A stretch of DNA of 64,000 bases from Mansonella perstans. Its lineage: Eukaryota > Nematoda > Chromadorea > Rhabditida > Onchocercidae. Made by a program: the position numbers and the translations under genes. A model generated the notes under the pieces. That model worked only from the letters and a program-made list of their open reading frames with translations, did not search any database and was not told where the DNA came from. Positions 14,401 to 28,061 of this stretch are shown piece by piece (positions within the stretch are counted from its first letter, which is position 1; each line of letters starts with the position of its first letter). The stretch lies in contig JBAMDO010000089.1 of assembly GCA_037074765.1 (NCBI GenBank), forward strand, positions 150,945 to 214,944, written 5' to 3'.

Positions 14401-16176
14401 ATTTAATTTTTTTTCATTTTGAGTCTTTTAACTCATCTACTCAATTACTCCATAATACTTTTTTTACCCATTGTAATCAACACGAAGCATTGATTTGTAC
14501 TGTTCATGCGATGCAAATTGTATAGCAGCATATGGAAAAATTCGAATTAATGTTGCTGAATTACCACGCCAAAGGGAAAATAATCCCTGTTCCTGATACG
14601 ATAATTTCAGGAATTTTGCTACTTCAATTAGTGAATAATGAGTTGATGATGATACTGTAACGATAATAAGTACTACAAATGATAACATTAAAGATAGCAA
14701 TAACCACAGTAATAGTGGTAACAATTACAGTATTAATAGTGATAACAGAAACAGTAATAATAGCAATTTTGATAATAATAGTAACAATAGTAACAACAAT
14801 AATTATGATAGCAAGAACAATGGTGGTAACGAAAATGAAAACAATAATATCAATCAGAATTAAAAAAAATAATTTACAGAAAATTTGCATTCTGTTAATT
14901 TCAATTTTTTTTTTTAAGGTGTTACTTAATTAATTCGATTTTAAAAATTGATGACTGCATAAATATTCATAATTCTCTTTTATGCAACTATTGAGAAAAA
15001 ATTATTTGTGGTTCGATGAAAGCAAATAATAAGCAAAATGTAAGTCTTGCTATGAATTTCTTCATTTTTTAATTTTTTAGTTTTTAAAACCATTCCTTTA
15101 TATTCGAATTTATGGATTAATCAAATTTTGATGAATTTTTTTGAATTTCTAAATATGGGCCTTTTGTAATATTAAAAAAAAAAAGTATATTAGTTAATTC
15201 ATCTAAGTAACAAATTTCAGTTATATTTCTGCACTTGTGAAATTGGTATTTGATTTGATAAATTTTTTTTAAATTCCCGAATTTAAAGTTTTGTTATATT
15301 TTCAAAGTATAATAATTAATGAATTCAATATTAATAGCAAAATTTTCTGAGTAATCGAGCTGATTGAAATTTATGCGAATTTTTTGTTCGTTTCATTGCA
15401 TTCATACATTTGTAAGCACAAATAAATTTTTTGTTCTTATTTCACTTTTTTTTTAAAATTTTTACCTTGAAAATGAATCTTCGCTCTTTCTAAAGGTGCT
15501 ACAAGTGTTTTAGCAAACATTCCTGCAAATGCTCCAGCAGCAAATGATGATGCAATGATGATCGAGTTATTTTCACACTGTTGTTGCAATAATTAAAATT
15601 TTATAATTTGAAATAAATTGTTTAATTAATTAGTGAAGGAAAAAACAAACAACTGAAAATTGAATTGTAATGTAAACAGAAGAATTTATTCAATAAAAAA
15701 AAAAAATAAATCAATAAGTTTGTGTTAAATTCTGAGCAAAATTTTAGGTTAAGATCTAGAGTTTTTTTCGCAAATTATTTAGTAATAGACAGATGAATTA
15801 TGGCTAAATTCAATTTTGCTCAATTCTATTGGCTACATCTAGCCGATATTGTTTTTGTCGGAAATCTTATCCGATCAATGTGTATGCTAGCATTTTACTC
15901 AATCGTGACAAAAACGAATGTATTCTGGTTAATTTTCAAAATTATGTTTTTGTTTATGAATTGAAATGGTTACTGATAAAAATGAATTTTTCTTCAGCAT
16001 CGTAAAAAAGAAATTTAATCCAAAAAAAATTTGAAAATTTTATTGATTTCATAGAATTTCCAAATTTATTTGGAAATTTTCATATTTTGCAAAGTTATAA
16101 TCAGTCTTTAGTCGAAAACGATAAAAAATCCGAAAAAAAAAAGAAAATTTCCGAAATATACCTTAGTGGTTTGCAT
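11440..16176 (-). CDS. slc-25A42: Mitochondrial CoA/PAP carrier, SLC25A42-like
   Basis: Seven exons: 16162-16176, 15466-15577, 14468-14654, 13479-13643, 13032-13129, 12181-12404, 11440-11523, giving 294 residues. SLC25A42 exchanges coenzyme A and adenosine 3',5'-diphosphate across the inner mitochondrial membrane. All three carrier repeats carry the Px[D/E]xx[K/R] signature: APLERAK (32-38), YPLDTAR (126-132), YPIDIVR (220-226). Family-specific strings include [46 protein letters not shown] and [15 protein letters not shown]. The final exon lies 0.66 kb beyond an in-frame TGA created by the donor (AAG|GTATGA), so the unspliced frame appears to stop early. The first exon (MQTTK only) is tentative but in phase. 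The acceptor at 13644 (GGAAAAG) is weak. Human SLC25A42 is about 318 residues, longer at the N-terminus. Confidence 0.9.
14660..14860. repeat. Degenerate AGTAATA/GTAACA low-complexity tract
   Basis: About 200 bp inside the second intron of the carrier gene is made of irregular six- to twelve-base steps such as 'aacagtaataatagcaat' and 'gataataatagtaacaat'. It produces long meaningless open frames rich in Ile, Thr and Val on both strands. It is a decayed simple repeat. Confidence 0.8.
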
Positions 16177-17652
16177 TAAAATTTCGATGTATGACTAAAA
16201 TTAAATTTATTAATTTCCTGTTTTTACAAAACGAAATTTTTTCTTTTTCTGTGCTAATTTGGAATTTTTTTTGCCGAAGTTTACTGACTCATTCATTTTT
16301 TCTTTCAAAAGGATTTAGCATTTCTGACATTTTTATGAAAAGTAAAATATCATTTGGCCAAGCTAAATTTAGTCAAATTATTGAAATGATGGGGTTTTAA
16401 GTAATATTATTACTGAGCCAGGTAAGGGTAATTAATTAAATATTGTTATTGTTTCTTCTTTTTGAGTAAAATGTAATACAATTATCAGACAAGATAAGTT
16501 ACAATACAATCATAAAACCAACCGCTTCGTTCTGTGCAAGCGTTGCAAAAAAAAAAATTAAATTCTCATTCATTATTTTAATATTTTAAGGAGAAAAAAT
16601 GAAACTTAAACAAAACAAAAGTTTGATTTTTATTTTGTAAAATTTTTTACAACACAAATGAATGAAATAATAAATTATGAAATAACAAAAAAAAAAAAAA
16701 AAAATGGAATGTTTTCAAAATTTTATGTACTTGCATATAAATATTATAAATTATTAAAATTAGCAATTATTTCAGAATGGAAATAAATTTGCAAAGTAGA
16801 CATTATTATGAAAAACTAATTAATTTATCATGAAATGTTTGTTATATTATATAATTTTGACACTAACTAATCCGATTAATTCATTAGAAAACACTAAAAT
16901 ATTTGACTAAAATTAATTTTGTATTTTAATTTTTTCTAAATGGAATGATTTTGTATGAGATAATTCAGTAAAAATACATTACAGAGAGCGGATAAGAGTG
17001 TAAAAGATTGAAATGATAAAAAATGATATGATGTAACATATAAGAAATCTAGTGATAAGATGGAAATAACAAAATGTAATAAGATTGAAAAGATTAAAGC
17101 AATGTATGATGAGAATAATTATGCATAATTGTTATATTTAATAATATGATCGCATGTTTATTGTTTGGACCTTGAAAATTTTTTGAAAATTTTTCAAAAT
17201 CCATGTGAATTTTTCAAAAAATCACAAAAATTCATCGTACGTTTTTATTATCATTATCATTACCAGCAATATTTTTATCAGTTAATGAATGCGAAATTCC
17301 GAAAATCTTGGAAAATTCTCCATTTTTTTCTACTTTTAATCATAATTATTATTTATTATTTACTGCTACTAATTATCATTATTAATCATTATAAACACTG
17401 CTAATAGTATTATTATCGTTGCAAAGTTATGTGGATAAACTAAAACTCTTTCCTGAATTTTAATTTGAAATTTGTATCCAAAATACTACTATTAATTATT
17501 ATTGCTAATTTAGTTACTGTTTTCATTGATTATTTTTATTATTGCTCTTATTATCACTGCAGAAATTGTGGAATAAATATTATGGTGATGCAAAATGAAT
17601 GGATAGTATTACTTCGGTATATTGGTAGTTTGATCATTTTTGAATAAAATAT
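16177..17652. other. Intergenic between two minus-strand genes
   Basis: This holds the promoter side of the carrier gene and the 3' flank of the cuticlin-like gene. There are long A runs (16689-16705) and TTA/ATT-rich simple sequence near 17240-17560. I saw no supported exon. Confidence 0.45.
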
Positions 17653-20600
17653 TTAACTAATTGTTATTATATAATAAATACTATATGTGATAAAAATGAT
17701 TGTTTTGCGTGTTTCGTTCTTCAATGCTACAACAATAACCAAGAGTACGATAGCTAGGCTAAAAAGGACAAAATATGAGAGTGCAACAAGAAATGGTGAA
17801 AAGCATGTTGGTGATCTTGTCTCAATTAACATATCGTCAATTCCACCAACGAGCATTTCTGGTGAATTAACATCCATTTCAAGTGTTTTATTAGCTGATT
17901 GATCATTGTCATGATTATAATTATTGTTAACACTATCTTTGTTGCTTGATGATGATTTCAGCAAGTTTGAAACTGAACGACGACTACGATTTTCTCCAGC
18001 GCTTTCATTTTCCGAACAATTTGGTGGCTAAAAAAGTATTGCAATACGAAATATAATCAAAAAATCAGTTGTCAATTAATATCATAATAAATAAATCAGT
18101 TATAAATTATTGTTAAATTATGTTTTCAATAATACTTCGTCCTTTTTTTAAAACTTTTTAATGAAATGATTGAATTAATTTATTCTTTTTCCTTTCCTTT
18201 TTGCAGATAAATTAGATACAGTAGAAATAATAATAATGATACGTAAACTTACCGTAATCCCGTCACAGTAACCTAATGTTTTTTGGCATAATTGAATTTG
18301 ACAGGTGAAAAATAATCGATTACTGTCAGCATATTTAAATGCTTGATTTAGAGCATATGCTTTCATTAGCGATGAATCATAAGTGAGATCACTCAATAGA
18401 AAATTATCTAATGAACAACTGAAAAAAAAAACTGTTAAATTTAATTTCCTTCAAAAAAAATTTAATCCATTTTTTTCTCCTACAAATTTTATTATGAATA
18501 AACAAAAATTTTTAAAAGAAATTCAATCTCAAAATTAATTCTGTGCAAAATAAATGTTTTATTTGTAAGAAAAAAATAAAACAAAGCATTTTAAATTTTC
18601 AAATTGCATAATTTAAATATTTCATTTATTCATTTAAAAATTATGATTTAAATGTTTTGCTTTTTTTACCCATTAAAATCTACTACTGGATGATCGGTGC
18701 CTTCGCCATCAGTTACAAAACATCTTTTAACAAGCATTCCGAAACCAAAGCCGCTACATTCCCAAACATGAAATACCTTTGAAAAAATAATTTTGAAATT
18801 AATTGAGACGATTTTTGCAAACAATATTTAAGATGTCCCTTTAATTAATTTCCATTAATTAAATTTAAGTTTAATTTAATTGAAATATCACAAAAAAAAA
18901 AAGAAAAAAAAAACAATTAAGGATATGATATCATGATATTACTGTCGAAAAAATCGAAATAATTGTATCATAAAATTATTTGAACTTTGCATTTACAATC
19001 ATTCCGTTGAATAACAAGCGTTTTTCTCGTGCCCTAAAATCATGAGTGAGCCTATCTAATCTTCAAAGCCGTCTAATTGTCTTTTTTGTTTGATTTGCGT
19101 ACATCTGGTCAAAATAATTTACGTCGTGCAACTTCCTTATATACAAAAAGGGCAGTGTTTTATTCAAATGTCCATTGCTGCTATGAGGATAGTGTTAATT
19201 TATTTGTACAGATGTTATATGCCTGATTGTTTAAAAAAATTTTTTGACACATTCCTTATATAAACAAAAAGGAATTCATTCTATTAAATCAGTTCATTCA
19301 ATCCAATCTGTTTGCACTCAGTGTTGTATGAGTCAAACGTCGCACTTCTTCTCTTCGACTAATTTCTCTTCAACTTCAGAAATTTTCTCTCTTTTCACTA
19401 ATGAAAAGCTAATTTGTCAATGTATTTTTATTCTCTGTATTCACTAATAATACTATTATCGTTATTAATAAACTTTTATCAACATTGCGCTTCTGTGTTA
19501 ACAAAAAAGGCAACAAAAAATATCATTATCAATCTCTTACAAGCAAGATAACATAAATTTTCATTTTTACAATTACTGCAAGCAATGAATAAAATATGAA
19601 ATAATAAACTGATATCAAATATATTTGCAAATACATTTCTTGGATCTTTTCTTTTCCCTATATTTCATTAGTAAATAAAATAAAAATAAATTAATTCTGA
19701 TATCTGCTGAAGATTTATTTATTAGCAAAGAAGTATTTCTAAAAAATTTATTATAATTTGAATTATGATTTCAGTGCTAAAATTTTCATATCAAATCAAA
19801 TAAAAGTTTCTTTTTATCGCTCTTTTTAATACTATTATCAAATACATACCGTTTCGCCAACATTTACAGATGTAAGTTGTGGCCCATTAATGCTATCCCG
19901 TCGTACGGTATATTGACATGTTGGAAGCTTTAATTCATCCTGTATTTCTGTTGTTATCAATGGGCTATAAAATTAAAATTGGTGTATTTGCTTTTTTTTT
20001 GCTATCGAATAAATATCATGATGATCGCATCAAATAGTATATATCAGAATAATCGCATCAAATACAAAATTATTTGTAATTAAAAATTATGGGACACGAA
20101 CGAAAATTAAATTGTAAAAGCTTGTATACTTTTAATACATTGAAACTTTTAACACATTGCAAAATCAAAAAACTAACGTCGTTTTTGCTCTGCTTATCAG
20201 TAAATTATAAATCATATCAAATAATTGCGACATAATTTTAAACTTTATTTCAATTCAAAAAATCTAATAATTAAGAAATTCCTTTGTGTTACTAAGACTA
20301 TCATGAAATTTTTGAGGCGCAAAACAAAAATTTAGAAATTTAACGAAATATTTAAAATACTGTTCATTAATTAATAAATGTGTTTAGTTTGAAGATTTTT
20401 AAAAATTTGCAAATATTACAATGTTTTCTTATCAAAATTTTAATAAGCGGTAAAATAAATTTGTGAAAATTTTTGATCTGAAATAAATTTAAATATCGAG
20501 AAAAAATTCCATGAAAATTTAATTTGCTGCTAAACTGAAAAAAAGTTTTTACTGAATTGAAAATTCAGTATTTTTGAAATTACCTGACATAAAGTGCTGA

Positions 20601-23600
20601 TGTAACAATCGTGTCCGGTTCCATGTAAAAGCATTTGACATGAAATGCTCGATCATTTTTGGTGATAAAACCGGCTGGATGAAACGAAACAATTACTGTT
20701 ACAATAAAATTAATTCCACGTGGATTAATCTGAAGCAAAATTTTTAATGGAATGTTTATTTTTTATTCAATTTTTAAATTTTTAATTAAAGTTTTTTCTT
20801 GTCCAAATTTATTAAATAGAAATAAAAAATTTATTGACGAACAATTATTTTTAAAGATTTATGTTTTGATATAAAAAAGATGAAAAATTATGAGTTGCAG
20901 TGTTTAAAGCTGCACCATTCATTCAATTTTTGTTCACACAAAACTTGATTTATTCAAAAGTAACATAACAGGAAATTTTTGAAATGGTTTTGAAAAAGTT
21001 TTTTTCAAAATATTCTAACATTTTTCAAATTATGGACAAAAAAAACTTTCTAAGATGATCCACAATTCCGGAAATTAATTAATCCATGAACAATCAATTA
21101 ACAAATTTTTACATTTAATAAAATCCAAAAAAAGCATGTTGTGAATTAAATAAAAGCGCAAATAAACTAACTGAGCGCAAACGTTGCATACCACATTTAC
21201 CCAGTTCTAAGGTATAGGAATTGGAACTATTATAATCATATGATTGTTTGCATGAGGAATCTTTTGCTCTTCCTTTTACGAATATATTACCATGAAATGG
21301 TTTTTCTGTCATCACATCCAATGTCAGATCATTTTCTTCACATGAGACTTTTGGTACACCTAAAATGATTTTAATAAATACTCTTCACATATGAAATTAA
21401 AATAAATATATTTAAAATTAAATTCTTGGTATAAAATTAAAATAATAAAACTTGAAATTAATTCCTTAAAATAGGTTTAAATAATACTTTCGGTGCACCT
21501 GAAATGACTTTATAGAGACCTACCATGGAATTAAAATAAATAAACTTGAAATCAAATTATTAATAATGATTTAAATGACACTTTTAGTGCATCTAAAATG
21601 AATATTGGCTCTTCACACACAAAATTATAACAAATATATTTCAAATTAAATTCTTGAAGTTGGTAGATGATACTTGGCACACCTGGAATTTAAAGAGATT
21701 TCATGTATGAAATGAAATTCTTAATAATAGTTTAAATGAAACTTTTGATACATCTAAAATGATTTTAATAGGAATTCTTCATGTATGAAATTAAAACAAA
21801 TATATCTGAAATTTAATTTTAAAATTGCTTTGGATGGTACTTTTGTTACAACAAAGACAGGGTCAATAAGAAGCCTCGATATAAATATATTTGAAACTGA
21901 ACTTTAAAGCGGACTAGACTAAATCTCAAGTCGAGTAAAAAAAAATTGGTCAAATACAGTATTGTTTACATTTGAGGTTTTCTTGGCTTATTTTTTTAGA
22001 AATGCATTTACTTGCCATTTTAAATTTATTGCAATTCTATATTTATGTTTTTTTTTTTTTTTTGAAAAGTTTCAAGTAATTATTTTCATAGTAAAAAATG
22101 AAAAAAAAGCAGAACTGAATATAAAATACTTTAAATTTAAAGTTTTGAATTAGAATTAAGCAGCATCAGTTTAATGCCTTTTTTTATCAATTGAAATTTG
22201 CTCCATTAATTTTATTTTACTTTCTCTCCTGCTAGTTAATCATGATATTTTCATTAATTACTATCGCTTAATTGCATAACTTAAGAATTTGAAAGGATGT
22301 ATACGAATACTTTAAAAGCATAACTTTAAATTTACAGAGGGCTAAATGAGACCGAAATATTTTTATATCTAATTACCATAAAAATCTTCTTGCAATAATC
22401 ATTCCAATTTTCACTTTACTTTAATGTCCACCTTTACTAACAACAACAATAATAATTAACCACAAATAACAAATCGTTCACTAATAGCAAAAGCCATTTA
22501 TTGTAATGGTTGTACAATACAATAATAAATTGTCCACTTTCAATGCATTTATTTCAATTACATATCAAATGCCCGCTCCTGGCCATTTTATCCAGCAATA
22601 AAATGAGTAATTTTTGAACCGAATGAAATCTGTCTTAGATAGAAATCTTATTGTGAATATGGAAATTTCTATATTACTGTAAACATGTAAAAATGTAATT
22701 GAAAAAAAATTTAATAATTAACCGCAAATAACAAATCGTTCACTAATAGCAAAAGTAAAATGTAAAATACATACAGTAAAATAAAACTGTAAACATGTAA
22801 AATTTTACTGTTGATATGGAATGTTTTATTTTTAATATGGACGAATCTTATTTCAAATATGAAAAATGTATTATTTTAAATATGGAAAATCTTGTTGCAA
22901 ATGAAAAAATTCTGTTATAAATATGAAAATTTTTTATTTGTAACTGAGAGAAAAAACATGGGGAAAAAAGGAAAAAGTTGTAAAATGCAAAATGAAAAAT
23001 AATAAACAAAAAATGTTGCCGATGAAAATTATTGCCGACAGAATCTTCCCACTTTTCATTTTCTTTTATTTTTTTCTTTTTCGAATTTTAACTGTAAAAT
23101 CGTTCATTTTCAACATATCAATTATTTCCAATTATCATTTTTTATTTTTCCTTTTCATTTTTGAATCATGAATAATTCATACCATTCGGTACAATACGAA
23201 ATTATTTTGTAATTTGGATTATTTTGATCATTGAACATGTGAAGTTCGTCTTTTTTTTGAATAAAATATTGATGAAATTATTTAAAAAATTTTACATTTT
23301 GCAAATCATAATCTGGAATTTAATTGTCTGGTTATTGTAACGGAAAATTTTCTTTGTACTAAATGTCAGCAATCAACTTTTGCCACTTTTTTCCATTTCT
23401 TTTTAAATTTTAAATTTTGGTTCAAGGTTAAAAGTGTGTCATTTTTTCGTTTTATTTTGTAGCCTTCTGAAACTATTTATTCTTTATGAATTGGTTCAAC
23501 TGATAAAGACGCAAAAAAACGAAAAATGAAAAATGAAATTCCTCATTGTATTTATCGTTTATTCTGTTAATCGTTCCATTTATTTTTATGAAATAAAATC

Positions 23601-24634
23601 TAAATATCGAATGTAAATCTTCTGAAAAATTAAAAAACCATAAAAAAGTTTATGACATTTATATATACTAGGAGATTTTTACATACTTTCGTCACATTTT
23701 AATCAGGTTATTTGAATTTTGGATTTATTTCTATTTTGACATCAAAAAAAAAAAAAAAAAAATGTGCTACTATTTGAATATAGGAAATTTTCATTTCAAT
23801 TTTTAGAAGCTGAAATTTGAAAAATTTTTTTGTTTAAAAATTATGAAACTGAATTGATACATACCTAAACAAAGATATGCTTCTGTTGAAATTATAACAT
23901 TGATAAATGTCTCATTTAAGTTTTTTCTGTACCAGAAACTTTATTATTCATTTTGAATAAGTGAATAATTATTTCGGATTACTTAAATTTTAATTTTTGT
24001 GCTTTTCAATTAAAATATTTCATTCGTCATTCTTTTGAATAAAGCTAAAATAACAGTGATATTGATCAATTTTTCATTAATTGATGATATTGATGAATTG
24101 GACAGCTTTATTGTTTAATTTTTAAGTTCTAATAAATTACGAAATTTTAAAGTTGTAATGCTAGTAATAAAATTATTCTGACGAACGAAGCGATCTATAG
24201 TAATATGATTTTCTTTTATAAAATCCAGAATAAAATATCATTATGTTGGGAAAAGAAAACATTGCTAACATGATGGAGATGAAATTTTACTTATTAAAAA
24301 TAGAACTTGCATAACTTAGTTCAAAGTTAAAATTGCAGAAATAAAAGTTATATCAGTTAATGAAAATAGAAGTGGTTCGAGTAAAACTTACATAAATAAA
24401 GTTTGCACAATTTATTAAAATCAGAAGTTACATAAATAAAAATTATATAAGTTGCTAAAAGTAAAAGCTACATAAATAAAAATTTTGCAATGAATTAAAA
24501 GTGAAAGTTTTATAAAATTTTCAAAAAAAAAAATTAAGAAGATAAAAACAACCACCTAAAATGGAGTTTTCGATATATCCAATAGCAAAGCAGTTTAATG
24601 GTAATATTATGAGAACACTCAAATTGAAGAGCAT
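17653..24634 (-). CDS. Cuticlin-like ZP-domain membrane protein
   Basis: Seven exons, all in phase: 24556-24634, 21172-21359, 20584-20729, 19850-19964, 18670-18776, 18253-18418, 17653-18027, giving 391 residues. Cuticlins are secreted or membrane ZP proteins that polymerise into cuticle layers such as alae. Residues 1-17 form a signal peptide (MLFNLSVLIILPLNCFA), followed by IENSILGVPKVSCEE, the usual start of a nematode ZP domain. The ZP core includes CGMQRLRSINPRGINF, LPTCQYTVRRDSINGPQLTS, VGETVFHVWECSGFGFGMLV, VVDFNGCSLDNFLL and FFTCQIQLCQK, with the expected cysteines. RSRR at 281-284 is a furin-type site that would release the ZP domain from the C-terminal transmembrane helix (about 345-369). 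The region between is Asn/Ser-rich. The first intron is 3.2 kb and full of repeats; the acceptor before VFHVWEC (CAAAG) is unusual. The exact cuticlin paralogue is not assigned. Confidence 0.92.
21348..21860 (-). repeat. Ladder of degenerate copies of a 3' splice site
   Basis: In the first intron of the cuticlin-like gene, just before exon 2, six related segments recur at about 21356, 21496, 21588, 21678, 21748 and 21842 (spacing about 70-140 bp). Read on the coding strand, each looks like CATTTTAGGTGTACCAAAAG, that is the true acceptor plus the first exon bases, with substitutions such as CATTTCAGGTGCACCGAAAG. The segments between them share 'attaaaataaatatattt'. The real acceptor is the copy at 21360. 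Confidence 0.75.
22449..22756. repeat. Direct repeat pair of about 47 bp
   Basis: Near-identical strings starting 'aataattaaccacaaataac' and running through 'cgttcactaatagcaaaag' occur at about 22449 and about 22710, inside the first cuticlin intron. The phrase 'actgtaaacatgtaaaa' is also repeated nearby (about 22676 and 22785). This looks like a local duplication. Confidence 0.75.
24310..24520. repeat. Degenerate tandem repeat of about 55 bp
   Basis: The motif 'aagttacataaataaa' with an adjacent 'agttnntnaaantaaaag' recurs four times with drift in the first cuticlin intron, shortly downstream of exon 1. No coding potential is seen. Confidence 0.6.
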
Positions 24635-25999
24635 AGCTTGAAAATTTGAATAAAAATGGGAGTTTTATGACTGATAATTTGATGATTTAATGATGGTTGT
24701 TATAGGGAGTTTGATGAGGAATAAATGTCTCCCAGAGATGAAGTGAAAGCTCGGGGTGAGAAGGGGCGGTGAGGTGGAGAAGAAAAAGGATTAGATGTGT
24801 ATGGGATCCGAAATGGTACGGAAATAAGATTTTAACGATGAATGGAAGGAAAATGAGGGAAAATGAAGGACAAAGTTTGATCTGGTTTGGTGAACTTCTT
24901 TCGGGGTTGGGGACCGATAAAAGATGTAAAATTGTAAAAAGAAGAATGATAATAAACGGAAGATCACGGGAAAGAATTAAAGTGGTACTTTTTACCTACG
25001 CGATTCTTTCAAGGTCAAGTATCATATACATTTATAAATGAAGAATGTGTCACCAAGTATGAGTTGACCTATTAATATATATAAATAGATTTTCCAACTA
25101 ACAAAGCACTTGAAAAAATTGTTAAACTATACTTAGTTGATAGTGGATTATTTTTTCTCAGTTGATTTTTTTTTAATTTTTTTTGTAAATTTATGACTTA
25201 TTTTGCTGTCAATGTTAGACATTTACTTTGGAATGATTGTATTACATAAAATATTAATGCTAGATACTTGTTTGTTGCAGTTATCTAAATTTTAATCAGT
25301 CAGTGCATATTTTAAATGGAAATTAAACAGGAATATCGGCACTTTATACATTGAAATTTAATATGTGTAATATTTGAAATAATTTCATGTTTGTTGCGAT
25401 GATTTTATTCATTAATACAATCAACAATCAATTAATATTTGGTAGTTACTTCTTTATTAATTAATTAATTTGCAAATTAAAAAAAAAACTGCCCAAGATA
25501 CTAAAAATTTCAAATGTTTATAAATATGAGTTATCGATTAATGACAATACTTGCAAAATTCGAGAAAAGATTCTTGTTCTTTTTTTTTTTTTTTTTTTAG
25601 ATATTGACTGCAGTAATATTTACATGATTTTGAATTTTTCACAATATTATCACAAACTTAAATTAAATTAAATTACGATGATAATAGAATATATACATTG
25701 ATAACGGAAACAACTGACAAAAGAAAAAAGATTGCTAAAATCTGAAAAAGAACAAATTTTATTTCGATTAGTTTTTTAGTAAATACTAAAATTTGGTTTG
25801 CTTTTTGTTTTTTTGTTTTTTTAAACAGAAACAAATCAATGTTAAAAATAAATATCTTCATAGAGTATGAAAAGTTATTCGCAAATTATGCAGCAAATAA
25901 CAGTAAATATTTATGTCTGATACTGGAAATAATATTAATCGCTTAAAATAATAGTATGTTTCCATTCATTTTCTTACCTCCAAAATAAGTGCATTGTTA

Positions 26000-26340
26000 A
26001 GGTGATACGATTATATTGTTAAAGTGATAAGGATAAATTATTATAGTGACAAGAATATATCATAAAAGTAAAAAGAATATGTCATCATGACGATAATATC
26101 ATTATAATAAGAACACATTATTGCTATTATGATAAGAATATATCATTATAGAATATATTATCATAGCGAATAAAAATATAAAATTACAATAATTATAGCA
26201 TATTATCGTGATAATAGGAATACGTCATTAAAGCAAGTGATGTAAGGATAGGTTATCACAGTGATAAGAATTATCACAAGAGTAGCAAGAATATACTAAC
26301 ATGATAATAAGAATATAGCAATATACAGTAATGGGAGTAT
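26000..26340. repeat. Degenerate minisatellite, about 30-40 bp unit
   Basis: Variants of 'gtgataagaatatatcatta' follow one another for about 340 bp, for example at about 26017, 26047, 26129 and 26261. Unit length and sequence drift throughout. There is no coding potential. Confidence 0.75.
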
Positions 26341-26744
26341 ACTGTCATAGTAATATTTAAAAACAATAATTAAATTGAGAAAATACTTCTTTGATAAATT
26401 TAATATTGTGTTGGCTAAATAATTTTATGAACTAACTGATAATGCGAATTTAAAAAAAAAGAAAAGATAGAAAATTTAAATAAATTTTTGAAGTTTAAAA
26501 TTTTGTAGATTTGCAAAACTTATTATTCTATCTATAATCTTTATAAAAATTTTGCTTTTTTCATTTCCTTACCAACTTTTCATTCATTCTTTCCTTTTTT
26601 AAAACATTTTATGAAATAAATATAACCTTGACAAACATTAATTTAAATTTCTTTTACCTACTGAAGAAAGGAGAGATTGTTGATAATTGCGCAAGCATTT
26701 AGTTTCATGCATCCTTCATGGAACTGCTTTGCATTTCTTTTTCA

Positions 26745-26995
26745 ATAATTTTTATTTTTCAATTTCGATTTCGATTTTCATTCACTGAATATGCAATTTG
26801 AACAGGTAATGAAAAAGAGAAGAAAAAGAGAGAGAGAAAGAAGAGAATGATAGAGAAAGAATTTTTAATTTTAATTTTCATTCATCAGATATGCAATTAC
26901 TGACAGAGAGAAAGAGTGAAACAAAAAATTTCAATTTCAATTTTTACTTGCATGATATGCAATTTTGATAGAGAAAGAAAGACTATTTCAGATCA
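26745..26995. repeat. Three drifting copies of a ~80-bp unit
   Basis: Each copy has 'tttcaattt...cattca..atatgcaatt' followed by a purine run of GAGA/GAAA type (about 26745-26850, 26860-26920, 26925-26990). This is an imperfect tandem array upstream of the gene at 28062. Confidence 0.6.
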
Positions 26996-28061
26996 TGTCA
27001 TTTGTGCTATTATTTGTCAATAAAAAACTGCACATTTCATTTAGCAAAAGAAAAAAATAAATAAATTGAATTAAAAAAAAAAATGATTGAACTTTTTTTT
27101 ACAAAATTTATGCCCATTTATATGAAAGAGCAATTATTTGTTTTGATTGTTTTTCTACCCGCTTGTTTGGTTTTTGTCTTTTTCTTTTCTTCTTTTCTAA
27201 AACTTTAATTTATTTTTCCTAAATAACAAATTTCTTAAAAAAAATAGGAAAACTTGTTTTTGTTGATTGAATGATTTGATTTCTTCTTTTTGATTTTTAG
27301 TTAAGTAAAAGCAAAAATAAAAGAAAAGAAGAAAATGCAAACAAAAAAAAATGTAACAAGAGAAAAAAATCAAATTAAATAAAAATTAAATTACGTAAAG
27401 TTAATTACAAAAAAAGAGTAAAATTTGGGCGAAAGAAAGCGTCATGTAAAAAAAACATGCTAAATTGAAATACTAAAATCAATTTTATTCCAATTCATCG
27501 AATTTTTATTTTAATGCCTCTTCAAAAATTTAAATTTGATGTAATTGCAATAAGCATAATTGTTTAAGTTTTTCATTTTCGAAAATTTTTAATAAAAAGA
27601 AAATTAATTAACTTGCAAAAATGAATTTTTGTAAAGATTCACCAATTTTTTTTTTGGAATACACAGGACGATTTAACTAGCTAATTAATTAATATTAATT
27701 AAACAATTTTAACATTTATATGCATCGTTCTTTCTTTGTAACATTATTCATAATTTGGCTAAATATATACAATATTATTTAAAAGTAAAATTAAAAAAAT
27801 ATAGATATTTAAAAAAAAAAACTACTTTTCTTATTAATCGATAAATAAGTATAAATTATTGGATTAAAAAAAAGAAGGAGAGGAGAAATTTTGAAGCACT
27901 TTTTTTTAAATTTTTAAATTAAAATATTTAAATTCCCATTAATAATTGCATTTGCATATATATCGTCTTTTTTTCGCATAAATTTTTTTTCTGTATAAAT
28001 AATAGCTGTCTGAAGGATTGGTGGAAATATTTTATTTCTGTTTTTATTTTTTTCGTTTCAT

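Larger units (their letters stand above)
24635..28061. other. Intergenic, promoter side of two divergent genes
   Basis: This separates the cuticlin-like gene (-) from the low-complexity gene (+). No exon is supported. It contains a purine-rich, comparatively G-rich patch (about 24740-24990) and two repeat fields that are listed separately. The open frame in the purine-rich patch has no family features. Confidence 0.5.

Noticed and set aside
14464..14933. Overlapping Ile/Thr/Val-rich open frames on both strands
   Set aside because: They are products of a decayed simple repeat. Only 14468-14654 (-) is a real exon, of the carrier gene.
24769..25041. 90-codon basic open frame
   Set aside because: It lies in a purine-rich patch with no motif, no splice context and no hydrophobic or domain signal.
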